Shown one piece after another: positions 1-9,480 of a stretch of 64,000 nucleotides of DNA. Origin of the DNA: Madurella fahalii. Lineage: Eukaryota > Ascomycota > Sordariomycetes > Sordariales. The position numbers and the translations under genes were made by a program. Under the pieces are notes generated by a model. It had not been told where the DNA came from. It searched no databases and was given only the letters and a program-made list of their open reading frames with translations. The stretch covers positions 1 through 64,000 of the forward strand of contig CM056877.1 of assembly GCA_029876055.1 (NCBI GenBank), read 5' to 3'. The first letter of the stretch is position 1; each line of letters starts with the position of its first letter.

Positions 1-950
1 ACTTTTCTCCCTACTCTAACCCTGGTCTTTACATTTACCATTACCTTTACTCTTATATATCCTCTTATCCTTATCCTAACTCTTCCCTTTACCTTAACTT
101 GAACTCGAACCTCTACCTCTATCCCTACCTTTACCCTTACCTTTATTATTACTTTTACTTTTACTCGTATAATAAATATTAACCCTAAATCGTATCGTAT
201 ATACTCGAAATCTTTCTACTTCCTATAACGAAATAACTTTACTATAAATACCTGAAATCTATCTCCAAAATATATTGTCCCGAAAAATATATAAAAATAT
301 ATTCTATAATATTAACACGTACCCCTATATACAAATCTCTACCTCGAACTTCTCTGAACTGTAATAAAATATAAAACCTATTATATCTACTCTGAACTAA
401 AACCACTGAATTAACAATATCACCTACTATATATATTATACCCTAACCCTATCTTATAATAAACTATCTGATTCCTCTTTCTCTGAAATGAACCGGTTAT
501 CAACGGGTTAACAACTACTTCCTAATGGGTTATATATTTAATATATACTATCCTAGTGGTATATAGTAATAAAAAGTAATGGAAAAATAGAGTATTATAG
601 ATAGAAATACTAGTTAAATACAATATATAATATATCAAGTAAATTTCTAAATCTATTGGATATATTTAAAAAAAACTGAATATGATTATAGCTATTGCTA
701 GTTACTCTCAGTTGTAAATAGAAATCTATATAGGAAATACTAACTTAACTACTAGTTAGTAAACTTGTACTATACCTTTTACTACAACGGCTTATTATAG
801 AAGTTCTCTATATTAGCAACTAGTAAGTTATCTATAGTATTATCATAGTAAACTAGTTATACTATATTATATATAATAATATATCTTATAGAAAACTTAT
901 TCTATATTGAATTAGAGAAAATACTTTTCATTACTTATAAAACTATTCTG
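1..950. other. AT-rich decayed DNA, no gene
   Basis: This stretch is strongly AT-rich with many TA-rich words and has no open frame that looks coding. The first 150 bases are pyrimidine-rich (CCTAA, CCTTA and CCTTTA words), which could be a decayed C-rich telomeric or subtelomeric tract, but no clean repeat unit survives. A segment near 655-690 recurs almost unchanged near 3237-3275, so part of it is dispersed repeat. RIP-like decay is the likeliest explanation. Confidence 0.6.
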
Positions 951-1205
951 ATTGTTATCTTTGGATAGAGATTACAACGGTATTATACCTATTATAATAC
1001 TCGTCCCTATTATCTTTAACACAGATATTATATTGAGTCTAGGTATTGTCAAGGTAGTGAGGAAAGCCAAGGCTATTATTAAGGTAGTCGAGATAATTAG
1101 AGTAATCGTTAAGGTCTATACGGTTAGAGCTATTAATACTGTTAGAGCCGTTGAGGTCGTTAAGATAGTTAAGGCTATTAAAGAAGTTGGAGCCGTTATA
1201 TAGTT
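951..1205. repeat. RIP-decayed repeat copy (partner of 1596-1880)
   Basis: The stretch aligns by eye with 1596-1780. Shared landmarks in the same order are a TATTATACCTAT word, ATACTCGTCCC, GTTATATTCAGT (ATTATATTGAGT here), AGGTATT, and then a run of GTCAGGGCC-type units. Where they differ, this copy mostly has A/T where the other has G/C, as expected of RIP. The open frame here is only a product of the low-complexity repeat and is not a gene. Confidence 0.6.
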
Positions 1206-1238
1206 AAGATATCAAGGTTACTATATCTATTATAATAC

Positions 1239-1410
1239 TGTTATATAGGAAAATGATAAAAGATCAAAATTCGTTCTTATCTATCTTCACTATCAAGAGT
1301 GTAAGAGCCCAGTAATATATAAGAGGAATAGGCCAGTGCCTAGAATCCTGGGATCATATAACCCCTGGGATCCTAGTCGTCTGGCCTATCTGGGCTCCTA
1401 CTACGTAACA
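1239..1410 (+). mobile_element. Decayed solo LTR, same family as 4355-4537
   Basis: It starts TGTTATATAGG and ends CTACTACGTAACA, matching the ends TGTTACGTGGT and CCACCACGTAACA of the intact copy at 4355-4537. The interior also matches in order: GGCCAGTGCC, AGAATCCTGGGATCA, CCCCTGGGATCCT, GTCTGGCC and CTGGGCTCC. Differences are mostly C-to-T and G-to-A changes. No clear target-site duplication remains. Confidence 0.6.
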
Positions 1411-1429
1411 ATTGCCCGGGACTGAATTG

Positions 1430-1600
1430 AAAAAACAATGCCCCTATTATACCTCTCAACCATCAGAATCCATCGTACCCATCGTACCCATCATCGTATC
1501 CATCGGGTCCATCGTCATACCCATCATCGTATCTATCAGGTCCATCATATCCATCCTATCTATCGTCGTATCTATCAGATCCATCCTACGCAACTGCATT
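1430..1600 (-). repeat. Minisatellite that reads as Tyr-Asp-Gly repeats on the minus strand
   Basis: The tandem words CATCGTACC, CATCATCGTAT and CATCGGGTC are variants of a roughly 9-base unit. Read on the minus strand, one frame gives a repeated Asp-Gly-Tyr / Tyr-Asp-Asp-Gly-(Pro) pattern with scattered stops. This looks like the relic of a disordered Gly/Asp/Tyr-rich protein segment or a coding minisatellite. Open frames on the plus strand are shadows of the repeat. Confidence 0.45.
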
Positions 1601-1880
1601 ATACCTATCGTGATACTCGTCCCTGTTATCTTCGACAGGGGCGTTATATTCAGTCCAGGTATTTCAGGGCGGTCAGGAAAGTCAGGGCCATCAGTGCCGT
1701 CAAAGTCGTTAGGCCGTTAGGGTCGTCAGTGCCGTCGAGGTAGTCAGGGCCGTTGCAATAGTTAGGACCGTCAAGGCCGGGGTATCTATCGTAATACCCA
1801 TCGTGATACTTGTTCCGATCAATAATTTGATATTAGATAGGAACACGATCTTCAGTCCGGGTAGGATAGGTCGAAGCCGA
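1596..1880. repeat. Less-decayed copy of the 951-1205 repeat plus a third partial copy
   Basis: 1596-1780 is the GC-richer partner of 951-1205. From about 1787 the same opening motif recurs (ATACCCATCGTGATACTTGT, then TTCAGTCCGGGTA), giving a third partial unit to about 1870. On the minus strand the GTCAGGGCC tract encodes a Pro-Asp/Gly-rich low-complexity sequence, perhaps the same decayed protein as the neighbouring Tyr-Asp-Gly repeat. Confidence 0.5.
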
Positions 1881-2449
1881 GACCTGAACTATAATATTAT
1901 ACAGGAATTCCGTTAAGACTATAAGTTCCTGGTATTCCTTTGAACCCTAAATCCTGGCTCGGAAGTCTGCTAGGCTCTCTGTCGGTTGTTGTTGCTGACG
2001 TTGTCGTTGACGATATTGTTATTGTTGACGTTGTTATTGACGACGTTGTTGGGCTGGGCAGTAGCTTTGAAAGATGTGCCTGATCAGGAGGCGTCTCTTG
2101 TCGAAGGTCTGGCTATAGTGGTTGCAGGTGTGTAACTTGGCTGCTGCATCTAGCTGCAGGGCCGTCGAAGCCGATTGCTAGGCGGGCCGGGCGGGCGAGG
2201 TAGGCCGGGCGGGCGAGGTTGACTGAACTGTCGGATCCGATCGTTGAGCCGGGCAGGCGGGTGAGGCCGAAGTCAAGTTTGACTGGGCTGGCCGGGCGGG
2301 TAAAGCCAATTGAACTTGAGGTAGCTAGGCGGGTAAGGCCAATTGAACTTGACTGCGTTCTAGTGGTTCTATTGAAGGAAAAAGAAAATGGGGAAAAAAG
2401 AAAAAGAAGATGGTATTTGGGAGCCGAACTGACTTAGATAGAGTCCCAG
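1881..2449. other. Low-complexity DNA, no gene
   Basis: It contains a GTTGTTGTTGCTGACGTTG trinucleotide-like tract (about 1983-2052) and a tandem GGGCGGGCGAGGT/AGGCCGGGCGGG block (about 2175-2345). The GC-rich tandem words and the absence of any recognisable protein argue for subtelomere-like repeat DNA. The frame at 2219-2437 follows the tandem repeat and is not considered a gene. Confidence 0.5.
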
Positions 2450-2745
2450 CCGGCCGATTAACAGCACAGGTCTCTTCGCCGGGCGCAGTCCGGGCAAGCC
2501 GATTGATTAGGTATATCTAATTGGCTTGCCTAGATACACTCTTATCCGGCCGAACTGACTTAGATAGTATCCCGGGTACCCGAACTGACTTGGATATAGT
2601 CCCTGCTACCCGAACCTACCTAGATACAATTTCGTCTGGCCGAACTAACTTAGATAGGGTTTCGACCGGCCGATTGACAGCGTAGGTCTCTTCGCCGGGC
2701 GCAGCCTGGGTAAGCCGATTGATTGGGCGTATCTAATTGGCCCGC
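2450..2745. repeat. Imperfect direct repeats
   Basis: A roughly 76-base segment at 2450-2525 (CGGCCGATTAACAGC, CTCTTCGCCGGGCGCAG, AAGCCGATTGATTAG) recurs at 2666-2742. Between the copies is a shorter array of about 36-base units built on CCGAACTGACTTAGATA, each followed by a variable GTCCC/GTATCCC word. The unit spacing and GC-rich words fit a subtelomeric satellite. No coding potential was recognised. Confidence 0.65.
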
Positions 2746-2755
2746 TGCGCTGTAG

Positions 2756-3117
2756 AACCCAAACCCCAACCCCAACCACAACACAGTTCCAACTCTATAT
2801 ATCTCAGCCCCCTTTGGTCGCACCAACCTGCATTTTCGCAGTAGGTAGCTCCTAATTGTTCTCTTTCGTTTAGTACCAGTTGCACGATTTTTGGAGCAAA
2901 AAAGTTCATCCGTTTCTACTCGGGAAGTTTTCATCTATTTCTACCCCTTGTTTTCGCACTAGAAACGAATGGAAAATTGGGGAGAGGGTTAGGGTTGGAC
3001 TCGGGTTAGGGTTCTGGGTTAGGGTTGGGGTTGGGGTTCGAGCGTAGCGTATAGGGAGAGCGGGGGGAGAATGGAGGTTCGGGTTAGGGTTCCGAATTTT
3101 TTTTTTTTTTTTTTTTT
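2756..3117. repeat. Interstitial telomere-like repeats in both orientations, ending in a T21 tract
   Basis: 2756-2777 is a C-strand-type tract (AACCCAAACCCCAACCCCAA). 2985-3092 holds G-strand-type units: several TTAGGG copies mixed with TTGGGG and interrupted by GGACTCG and GCGTAGCG words. TTAGGG is the usual telomere unit of filamentous ascomycetes. A run of 21 T follows at 3097-3117. The small frames over this region are repeat artefacts. Confidence 0.7.
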
Positions 3118-3504
3118 CCCCATCGGATTCTACAGGGGTACGGGCTTCAACGGAGTCCACCCCCTGGCCGGCTCGCTTCGGGGGTGGCACGGACCCTTTT
3201 TCATCGGATTCCAGTGGACTCCGACGGCGCATGGGGGATAGTATATATTTAAAAAAAAACTAAATATGATTATAGTATATAGTAAAAGAAAGTAATAGTA
3301 TATAGATAAATATCCCGGTTTGTTTTGAAGTGGAAGCTATATTGGCTTGTATAGAAAAATGGTTCTTGTATAGAAGAAGATGTGTTGTGGGAAGGAGTAA
3401 TCTACTCGTTTGGGTGGTCTACTCGCTTGTGGATTACGTTAATAGAATAGTGTACAAATAAGTAGAATATAGTAACGACTTCTACTATAGAGGCTAACTC
3501 CTTA
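3118..3504. other. Intergenic repeat junction
   Basis: 3237-3275 repeats the AT-rich word found near 655-690 (a TATATTTAAAAAAAA then AATATGATTATAG motif). At 3396-3431 there is a double CTACTCGYTTG...TGGATTACGTTA arrangement, which resembles the outer end of the inverted repeats of the MITE at 25091-25276 and of the Fot1-like elements. It may be one end of a lost element. No gene is seen. Confidence 0.4.
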
Positions 3505-3806
3505 CTCTCTCGTAGGCAGTAAAGGAGTTGTTTTATATAAGCCACTTATTGAAGGATCTAAGTATTTTTCTCGACGACAAACGCATTACAATAGAATACA
3601 ACAATATACAGACGATACGATTGGTAAGCGCCAAATGCGTAGCATTTAAGACGAGCCTGAGGTACGTTGATATATACAGCCATTGGCTACGACAAAAGGT
3701 TCAGCAAAGCGCAATCAACGTCAAATACACGAAGAGCGCCGAGATAATCGCGGACGACCTTACAAAAGCACTAAGCAGAGAGGTCCACGATCGAGTTGTG
3801 GCCTAG
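3505..3806 (+). pseudogene. Ty1/copia retrotransposon RNase H remnant
   Basis: The frame encodes the C-terminal part of a copia-type polyprotein. It shows an 'IEYNNIQTIRLV' block corresponding to the usual D-N-Q-T-x-R-L stretch, 'LRYVDIYSHWLRQKVQ' corresponding to the R-H-V-D-I-x-x-H-W-L-R-Q motif, and 'IIADDLTKAL', the near-universal A-D-x-L-T-K-x-L tail. Reverse transcriptase, integrase and gag are absent upstream, where the DNA is AT-rich or repetitive, so this is a truncated element. The conserved Asp of the D-N-Q motif reads Asn, so it would be inactive even if intact. Confidence 0.8.
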
Positions 3807-4349
3807 ATGAGCCTCGTGGATATAGAAGATAAGCTTGCAGAGTGCCGGGAAGTAGAGGATAGAGAGTAGGAGTACGTAGGAGCAGTTGACGTAGGAGGAA
3901 AGGATTACGATAACGTAGAGATATCTTGATAGATTACGATTGATCTGCCGGCCTACGATGGATTTGAGCGATTTGAGCTAGTTTCACCCTGCGAGCTCAA
4001 CTGGGAAAGTACGTTGGAAATAAGGACCGTCGTGCGACGAGAGTCCTCATTTCCAACATGAACTTACAAGAAGATCCGTAGATCCTTTTATAGTTTTCTC
4101 GAGGGTCTTGTAGAGGAGCTCAGACAGAAAGATGAGAGCCGCTGTAGAGAATATAGACATCTCTTCTCTCTGTATTTGTCTATTACCCCTAACATCAACT
4201 TTTTCGTCTGTATATCCTCGAAGTGATATATCTATTTCTAGCTGTAGTTCTGGTGAATTTGATGTAGCATTAAGTATATGTCAAAAGGATCAGGTGCCAA
4301 AAGATCAGGATCACAGGATCTAGTGCAGGAGCCAAACCCATGTACTCTA
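3807..4349. other. No gene seen; probably the 3' flank of the copia remnant
   Basis: An inverted pair of words (GTTGGAAATAAGGA near 4012 and TCCTCATTTCCAAC near 4047) can form a short hairpin. The small open frame at 4132-4323 has no recognisable features. This could be untranslated retrotransposon tail. Confidence 0.4.
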
Positions 4350-4354
4350 GTCAG

Positions 4355-4537
4355 TGTTACGTGGTAAAAAATAAGATAAAATTTGCGCTGTCTAAGAAAG
4401 TTCTGGGCAGAGCGTGCGGGAGCACCGAAATATATGACAGGAATGGGTCAGTGCCCAGGGAAGGTTCCAGAATCCTGGGATCACATGACCCCTGGGATCC
4501 TGGCCGTCTGGCCCATCTGGGCTCCCACCACGTAACA
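4355..4537 (+). mobile_element. Intact solo LTR, 183 bp, with 5-bp target duplication
   Basis: The sequence starts TGTTACGTGGT and ends CCACCACGTAACA, so the ends are TG..CA with a roughly 10-base inverted repeat. It is flanked on both sides by GTCAG (4350-4354 and 4538-4542), a 5-bp target-site duplication typical of LTR retrotransposon insertion. No internal polyprotein lies beside it, so it is a solo LTR. A decayed relative lies at 1239-1410. Confidence 0.85.
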
Positions 4538-4542
4538 GTCAG

Positions 4543-5059
4543 CTAAGGCAGGCTAGCAGCTGACTGTGCCATTGTACAGACGTTATCCTGTACGGGTATC
4601 TCGTCTATAAAAGGAGTAAGCTCTCCAGCAGGGACAACACAGAGACAATCAAGAGAAGACACACAAAATCCTCAATTGTCATTCCCCACGATTCAGAGGT
4701 GCCGTGCTTTCAGGCAGGATACTCTAGTGTGACTCCTTTGCCTGACTTCTCTCGCTGCTGCCTAATGAGGTTGCTAAGCGTCGAGAACTGCGGCTATTGC
4801 ATAATAAGTTGCTGAGTGGGGTTCCTGCAGTGATCACTTGATCAGTGATTGGCATTGGGGCGTCATGGCATTGGAGCCCAACTCTGTCACCACTCAACCC
4901 CGCATTTTTTCACGTTCCCGCTCTACTCACCGCCTCAACTTCTCGAGCTGTAAGCCTCTGATAAGTGCCATGACTACAGTGTCACCCAAAGATGAACACG
5001 CTATAGCAAGTCACCTCAGTTATCCGCGATAGCGTGGGGAGCGGAAATGGAAATGGCTG
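4543..5059. other. Intergenic, possible promoter-like or LTR-like segment
   Basis: A TATAAAAG word at 4606-4613 is followed by purine-rich sequence and a region ending near 4820. This resembles an LTR U3-R arrangement or a promoter, into which the 183-bp solo LTR inserted. The frame at 4838-5032 is unsupported, although some of it could be an early exon of the next gene. Confidence 0.3.
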
Positions 5060-7021
5060 GCGTCGTTTTGGCTGACGATACATGGAACTTCAGGTGTCTC
5101 GGAAAGATGTTGAGCCCGAATCACTAGATGCATTTGGCATGAGATGGGAAGAGGATCCGGTTGGTTCCCCTATATCATCATCGTAGATGGTGGAGACGGA
5201 AATGGAGCTGATACCTGTCTCTTTCAGGATGATCCATCCAGCCTCATTATCCATGGCTCTTCGACTGCCAAGCAGTTAGAAGATCTGTTCCAGCACACCG
5301 AGGCTCTCCGTACCCGAAGGTCGATGAACCGGAGGGCGCCTGCCATAATCGTCAACCTCGACAACCAGTTTCTGACAGGAGCACACGCCTCCCTCTGCGT
5401 CTTGGCACCCATAATTACGGTCGAGAAGAGGCGAGGGGAGTTGCTCGTCGCAGCGAGATTCAACCTAGAGACGAGCGTTCTCGAGTATAGCACAGGGCAT
5501 AAGTCTGGATATCCCTCGCACAAAGCCCCAATACTCCTATCTTAACCAGGTCTTCTCCTATCCAGGGACGGTCACGAGGTGTTCCTCCACGACGTCTGTC
5601 TGCAATACCGACACAATAGTTCAGATGAAGTCCTCTATACCTCGCCCGAGTCAGACCCGGCTATGGCCTTCAGCATCACCAGGAATACAAGGATGGAGTT
5701 GTCACCTGAGGCGAGCCTCTCGGCCTCGCAAACCCCGTCCGCCAATGTGTCACTCGGCCTTACTCGGTCCACCGAGTTGAGCGTGGAATACGCAGTTTCG
5801 ACCTGGAGTATCAGTGCTCATCGCATTGCGAATGGTGAAGGCCCATTCAAATGACTTTTCTCTCGCCGCCACATAGGCCACTTCCCAGTCCCAGTTGTAC
5901 GTATGTACCTGATTACTGATCATCTCGCTCACAGGGTACCAGTGGTTCTGGGCAGGCACTCAGGAACAAACCAAGCTGCTCACTCCTGACCTGACGCAAA
6001 CTGTCAGTCGCCACGTGGTGGTCAAGAGGAGGGTCCCCGTAGATATATTTCCGTTCAAGACTGCGGCCGGGTCACCCAGTCCCAGCGCAGAACACTACAT
6101 GCAGCTTCTTCGCGAAGCCTTGTCACGCCAGTTCACCTTCCACTTCTCAGCTCGGGTAAGACGTCGTACCTGTCAGCCTCGTACAGCCAGCCTGCTAGAA
6201 AACCAGGCTAACGGCAGGAAATGAGGCAGGTTCGAGTGAAACGACGACTGGGACGCTTACATCGGCTTGCGGTTTTCAGCTTCAACGAGGTCAAGGGCCG
6301 GTTTCTCAAACCCGACTTCCAAGCCGACTTTTGGCTTCGGCCGGGGAAGGGCTGGATTGATGAGTTTTTAGCAGTGGGCTGTCGCCCCAGCCCAGTCGGG
6401 CGACTCGGGCCTGAGATCGGCGCCGACGAGCTGCGTGCCGCGTTGAACCCTCAGCCAGCCGCCGAGGTGAGAGCAGACCAGCCCGACGATCAGGGGAATA
6501 CAGCCGAGAGTGCCAAACCCGGTGAGAAACACGGAAAAGAGAAAGATTCCAGTGAGGCCGATAAGGACAGCAGCGAGCAACCTAAAGCAGGTCCTCCTCC
6601 GGGCTCCCTTGAAGACAGAGTAGCCCAGGCCTGCAAGTTGCCCGAGACACTCCAATCTTTCCGATATCACTTTGGCGAGACCGTGGACGTCGAGTCCATC
6701 CTTGACGAGGTCAAGACCAAGGCATGCTTTACTTATTCCCGTTAGTGGTCTATCTGACAGCAGCTAACACGATCCTTGCTCTGTATCCAGAACCGCAGAG
6801 ACTGGCATACGCTGCACGGTAAGAACTTGACCGATGTATGGGGCCGGCAATGTTTGTTACCCTTCCGTGAGGTCCTTCGGCTCGACATCGAGGCGCATAT
6901 GAAATACATGCTCTATGTGATTGACGCAGAACGGCGGCGGCAACGGGTGAAATTTTCAACACTCAGCGGGGCCATTCGCGAGTATGAACAGCAAAGACGC
7001 AATTTCGTTAGGACGATGTAG
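5060..7021 (+). CDS. Unrecognised fungal multi-exon gene, possibly decayed
   Basis: Several coding-like blocks follow each other on the plus strand. At 5101-5163 a frame reads a 'DVEPESLDAFGMRWEEDP' stretch. A GTTGGT..TTTCAG intron (about 5159-5228) would join it in frame to 'DDPSSLIIHGS..QLEDLFQHTEALRTRR'. That layout resembles a conserved block in large fungal proteins of unknown function (a 'D-P-x-x-x-I-I-x..LF-x-H-T' pattern). Further blocks are 5579-5854, 6221-6740 (Glu/Lys/Ser-rich centre) and 6801-7021, which ends at TAG. A GTTAGT donor at 6741 with acceptor at 6800 would link the last two. Frame changes near 5545 and 5860-6220 lack clear introns, so decay is possible. Function unknown. 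Confidence 0.4.
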
Positions 7022-7154
7022 CGAACTGGCATACACTCTCCCTTACTACTTCTCGCCTTAGGGTTAGCCTTCGTTTCTAGAAAAATTAACTGTACCTATT
7101 TCAATAATATAGTTTCGCCATCGATCTATATTATACTGAAGTCCGTTTTGCCTT
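7022..7154. other. Short gap before the Fot1-like elements
   Basis: AT-rich sequence with no feature seen; it ends at the CCTTAACGTA junction where the first TIR begins. Confidence 0.5.
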
Positions 7155-7244
7155 AACGTATTTGATAAGCGAGCGGCGAATATAAGCGAGCGGCGAATTT
7201 ACTACCACTCTACCACAACTATCCTCAATTACATAACCACAATA

Positions 7245-9280
7245 CTAGGAAATAACAGTAATTGAACCAGAAATAGATAAATCAGACGATTCTCCAGCCT
7301 CCTGACACATGCGTGAATTATGGCCAGGCTTGCTACACAGACCACAGCACCGAACTTTTATACTAGACCCCCCTATACCACGACCATTTAGCCGTATTTC
7401 CTGAACTAACTGCTCATCTACAGCCTTCTGGTCCAGTAAATCCTGTACCTCTTGTACGGTAAGTGATCTTCCAAGCCGTACACGTGTTTTTTTGGCACTC
7501 CGTCTCTTACTAAGCTCCTTATTGGCCTTACGTAATAAAGAGATCTCCATACGCAGGAGAGCTATCTCATGCATTACAGCCATTGTACCTTTGGCCAATT
7601 GGTCCATAGCAGCTAGTATAGATGTTAGAGAACTGCTTTGATGGTTAGATATCTGGCCTTTAATAAGGTCTGTTTGTGAGGTGGCCTCTCGGGGGTTCTG
7701 TGGCGTCTAGGATAGCTAAGGTAGTGCCGTATCTGGGCTTGAGACTAGTGGAGTTAGAGTTCGGAGCCGTATATCCATCTTGGAAATCACTCTTTCTGGG
7801 TCATACGGTACAAAGCCAGCTCTAGCAAAGGCGCCTTGGATATTCTTGTCGGTAAAGGAGGTAAAAAATACCTCTTTGAACGTACAGAGGAATTCTAATT
7901 TAGTGATATACGTGATATACATACGTATAAGTTCCTCGATTTGTTAGCCGTAAGCTCTTTTCAATGGCCCAAAATAACTAATATCTAATAGTTGGACGAG
8001 GTACGAGGAGTGTAGAGGCATACAAAGCGTAATAATGCTATATTTGTGAGGACCAGCTGAGCGGGGCCAGCGTGAGACGCGGTCCGGAAGCTTTGGAGCC
8101 GCAGCGTAAGCGAGCCTCAGAAGCAACAATGGCACTAAGCTGGAATGGCATAAATAGCGCGTCAGATGAGCGTCGAAGGAGCGCACCAGTAAGGAGGACG
8201 ACAAAGCAGCAGAGCGGGGAAGTAAGCCCTAGCGATACTGTCATGGGCATAAGAAGGAGGGCGGGAGACAGAGCTTAGGAGGGAGGCAGAGTTCAATGAG
8301 ACCACCACTCGAATCCTAACGAGCACTCTGCTCCTACGTTGCACGTGCACTGCTTGTACACAGACACTCTGGTCTTACTACCCTTGGATCCTTGATCCTC
8401 ACAGTATTTCTGGCAGTAGGTTTCGAATTGGTCGGAGTAGTAGCTTTCGTAGCCATCGAGGACTAGGAGCTGGTATTTACCTTTCGTACAGGATACTGTA
8501 TAAAGATCGAAATACCGAATCCAATCTAGGCCTTTCTCATTAGTAGTCTAACTATTATCGGTTATACTGATATACTAGGTAGCTAGAAGACTACACTCTC
8601 GATACTAGCTCTCCTAGTAATATTTCCCTTTTAAAAGGATAAATAGTAGGATAACCCAGCCTTAGATATTTACTCCTTAGATAACTGTAGCCTACTTACG
8701 TTTACTAGGTTAGACCTTTTTGGCGTTGCCAAAGCTATCAGAGGTAGTAACTACTATACTAATAGTAATTATACCCATTATAAATCTAATCTCGTCAAAG
8801 TTATATATATCGTTATCAGGATATCGTATTTGGCTTTGATATTATATACAAGTATAAACTACTCACGAATAACCTTTAGATCTTCGTATTTAGCTCTTTG
8901 GTAGTCATATTTACGCGTAAAATGCGTCTAGAGTTCTAGTTAGCGTTTAACAAAGTTATAAGCCAGCGTTTACCGACATAGGGGGTGTCGCGTTCGCATA
9001 GTAGTCGGTTAGCCATATCTTCTACAAAACAAAGCCGAGGAGGAAATACACGTATACAGAGCTCACTTATATACTGAACAATTGTACTCTCCTCTAGATC
9101 TGTAAGTTTGCATGAGTTAGCTAGTATATCGCGTCATAAAGGCCGACTAGTGCGTCGATAACGAAGTGTTGTTTCTAGAACGTTATAGATATTGGCTGTG
9201 GAAAGAATATTGGGTTTTTTGCTGTTCTAAATCGATTTGAGAGCTAAGAGTATCCTAGCTTCTTTTGAGGGGGTAGCCAT
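7245..9280 (-). pseudogene. Fot1/pogo-like transposase, copy A
   Basis: The frame starts at ATG 9280 ('MATPSKEARILLAL') with an N-terminal helix-turn-helix/CENP-B-like region (a 'YNVLETTLRYRR' block, then a 'FPPRLCFVEDMANRLL' block), continues through the DDE region and ends in a coiled-coil-like tail at 7245. The tail carries a zinc knuckle of the form C-x2-C-x4-H-x4-C ('CGLCSKPGHNSRMC'). Several in-frame stops (for example after 'LALKSI' and 'TSRPL') and the LTR at 8045-8403 break it. The last 120 codons (7245-7607) remain open. TAG/TAA stops at former CAG/TGG-like codons fit RIP. Confidence 0.85.
8045..8403 (+). mobile_element. Solo LTR of 359 bp inside Fot1-like copy A
   Basis: It begins TGTGAGGACC and ends GATCCTCACA, so its 8-base ends are inverted repeats in TG..CA form. 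Flanking 5-mers are ATATT (8040-8044) and GTATT (8404-8408), a target duplication differing by one G-to-A change. It is GC-richer than the decayed transposon around it. The open frames on both strands inside it recur identically in the copy at 9948 and are not genes. Confidence 0.85.
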
Positions 9281-9480
9281 GGCTTGTTGTAGTAGAATTG
9301 AGGATTGAAGGTAGAGAGTTCGCGTCGCAGGGAAAATTCGCTGCTCGCTTATATTCGCCGCCTACTTATCAAATAACATATATTATAAGAGAGCTGACTA
9401 TATAAGCGAGCTGACCACTTCCCACTGCGATACGTCCTCTCTACATAAAATACCAAATTTCTTTACAACTAATAATAGCA

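Larger units (their letters stand above)
7155..9378 (-). mobile_element. Fot1/pogo-like DNA transposon, copy A (defective)
   Basis: The ends are matching inverted repeats. 7156-7200 reads ACGTATTTGATAAGCGAGC followed by GGCGAATATAAGCGAGCGGC, and the reverse complement of 9335-9378 reads ATGTTATTTGATAAG followed by the same doubled AAGCGAG-type motif. Internal duplication of the AAGCGAG word inside the TIR is shared with copy B and with the MITE at 25.1 kb. The element is about 2.2 kb, of which 359 bp is an inserted LTR, so the original was about 1.86 kb, normal for a Fot1-type element. It lies directly against copy B. Confidence 0.85.

Noticed and set aside
1412..1743. Plus-strand frames rich in Ile/Val/Ser or His/Arg
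   Set aside because: They are readings of the CATCGTACC-type minisatellite in different frames, not genes.
2906..3232. Minus-strand frame with Pro/Asn/Thr repeats and a Lys run
   Set aside because: It translates the TTAGGG-like repeats and the T21 tract.
8072..8278. Open frames on both strands inside the 359-bp LTR
   Set aside because: They recur almost identically at 9975-10181 because the LTR is repeated. No motif, and LTRs do not normally encode proteins.
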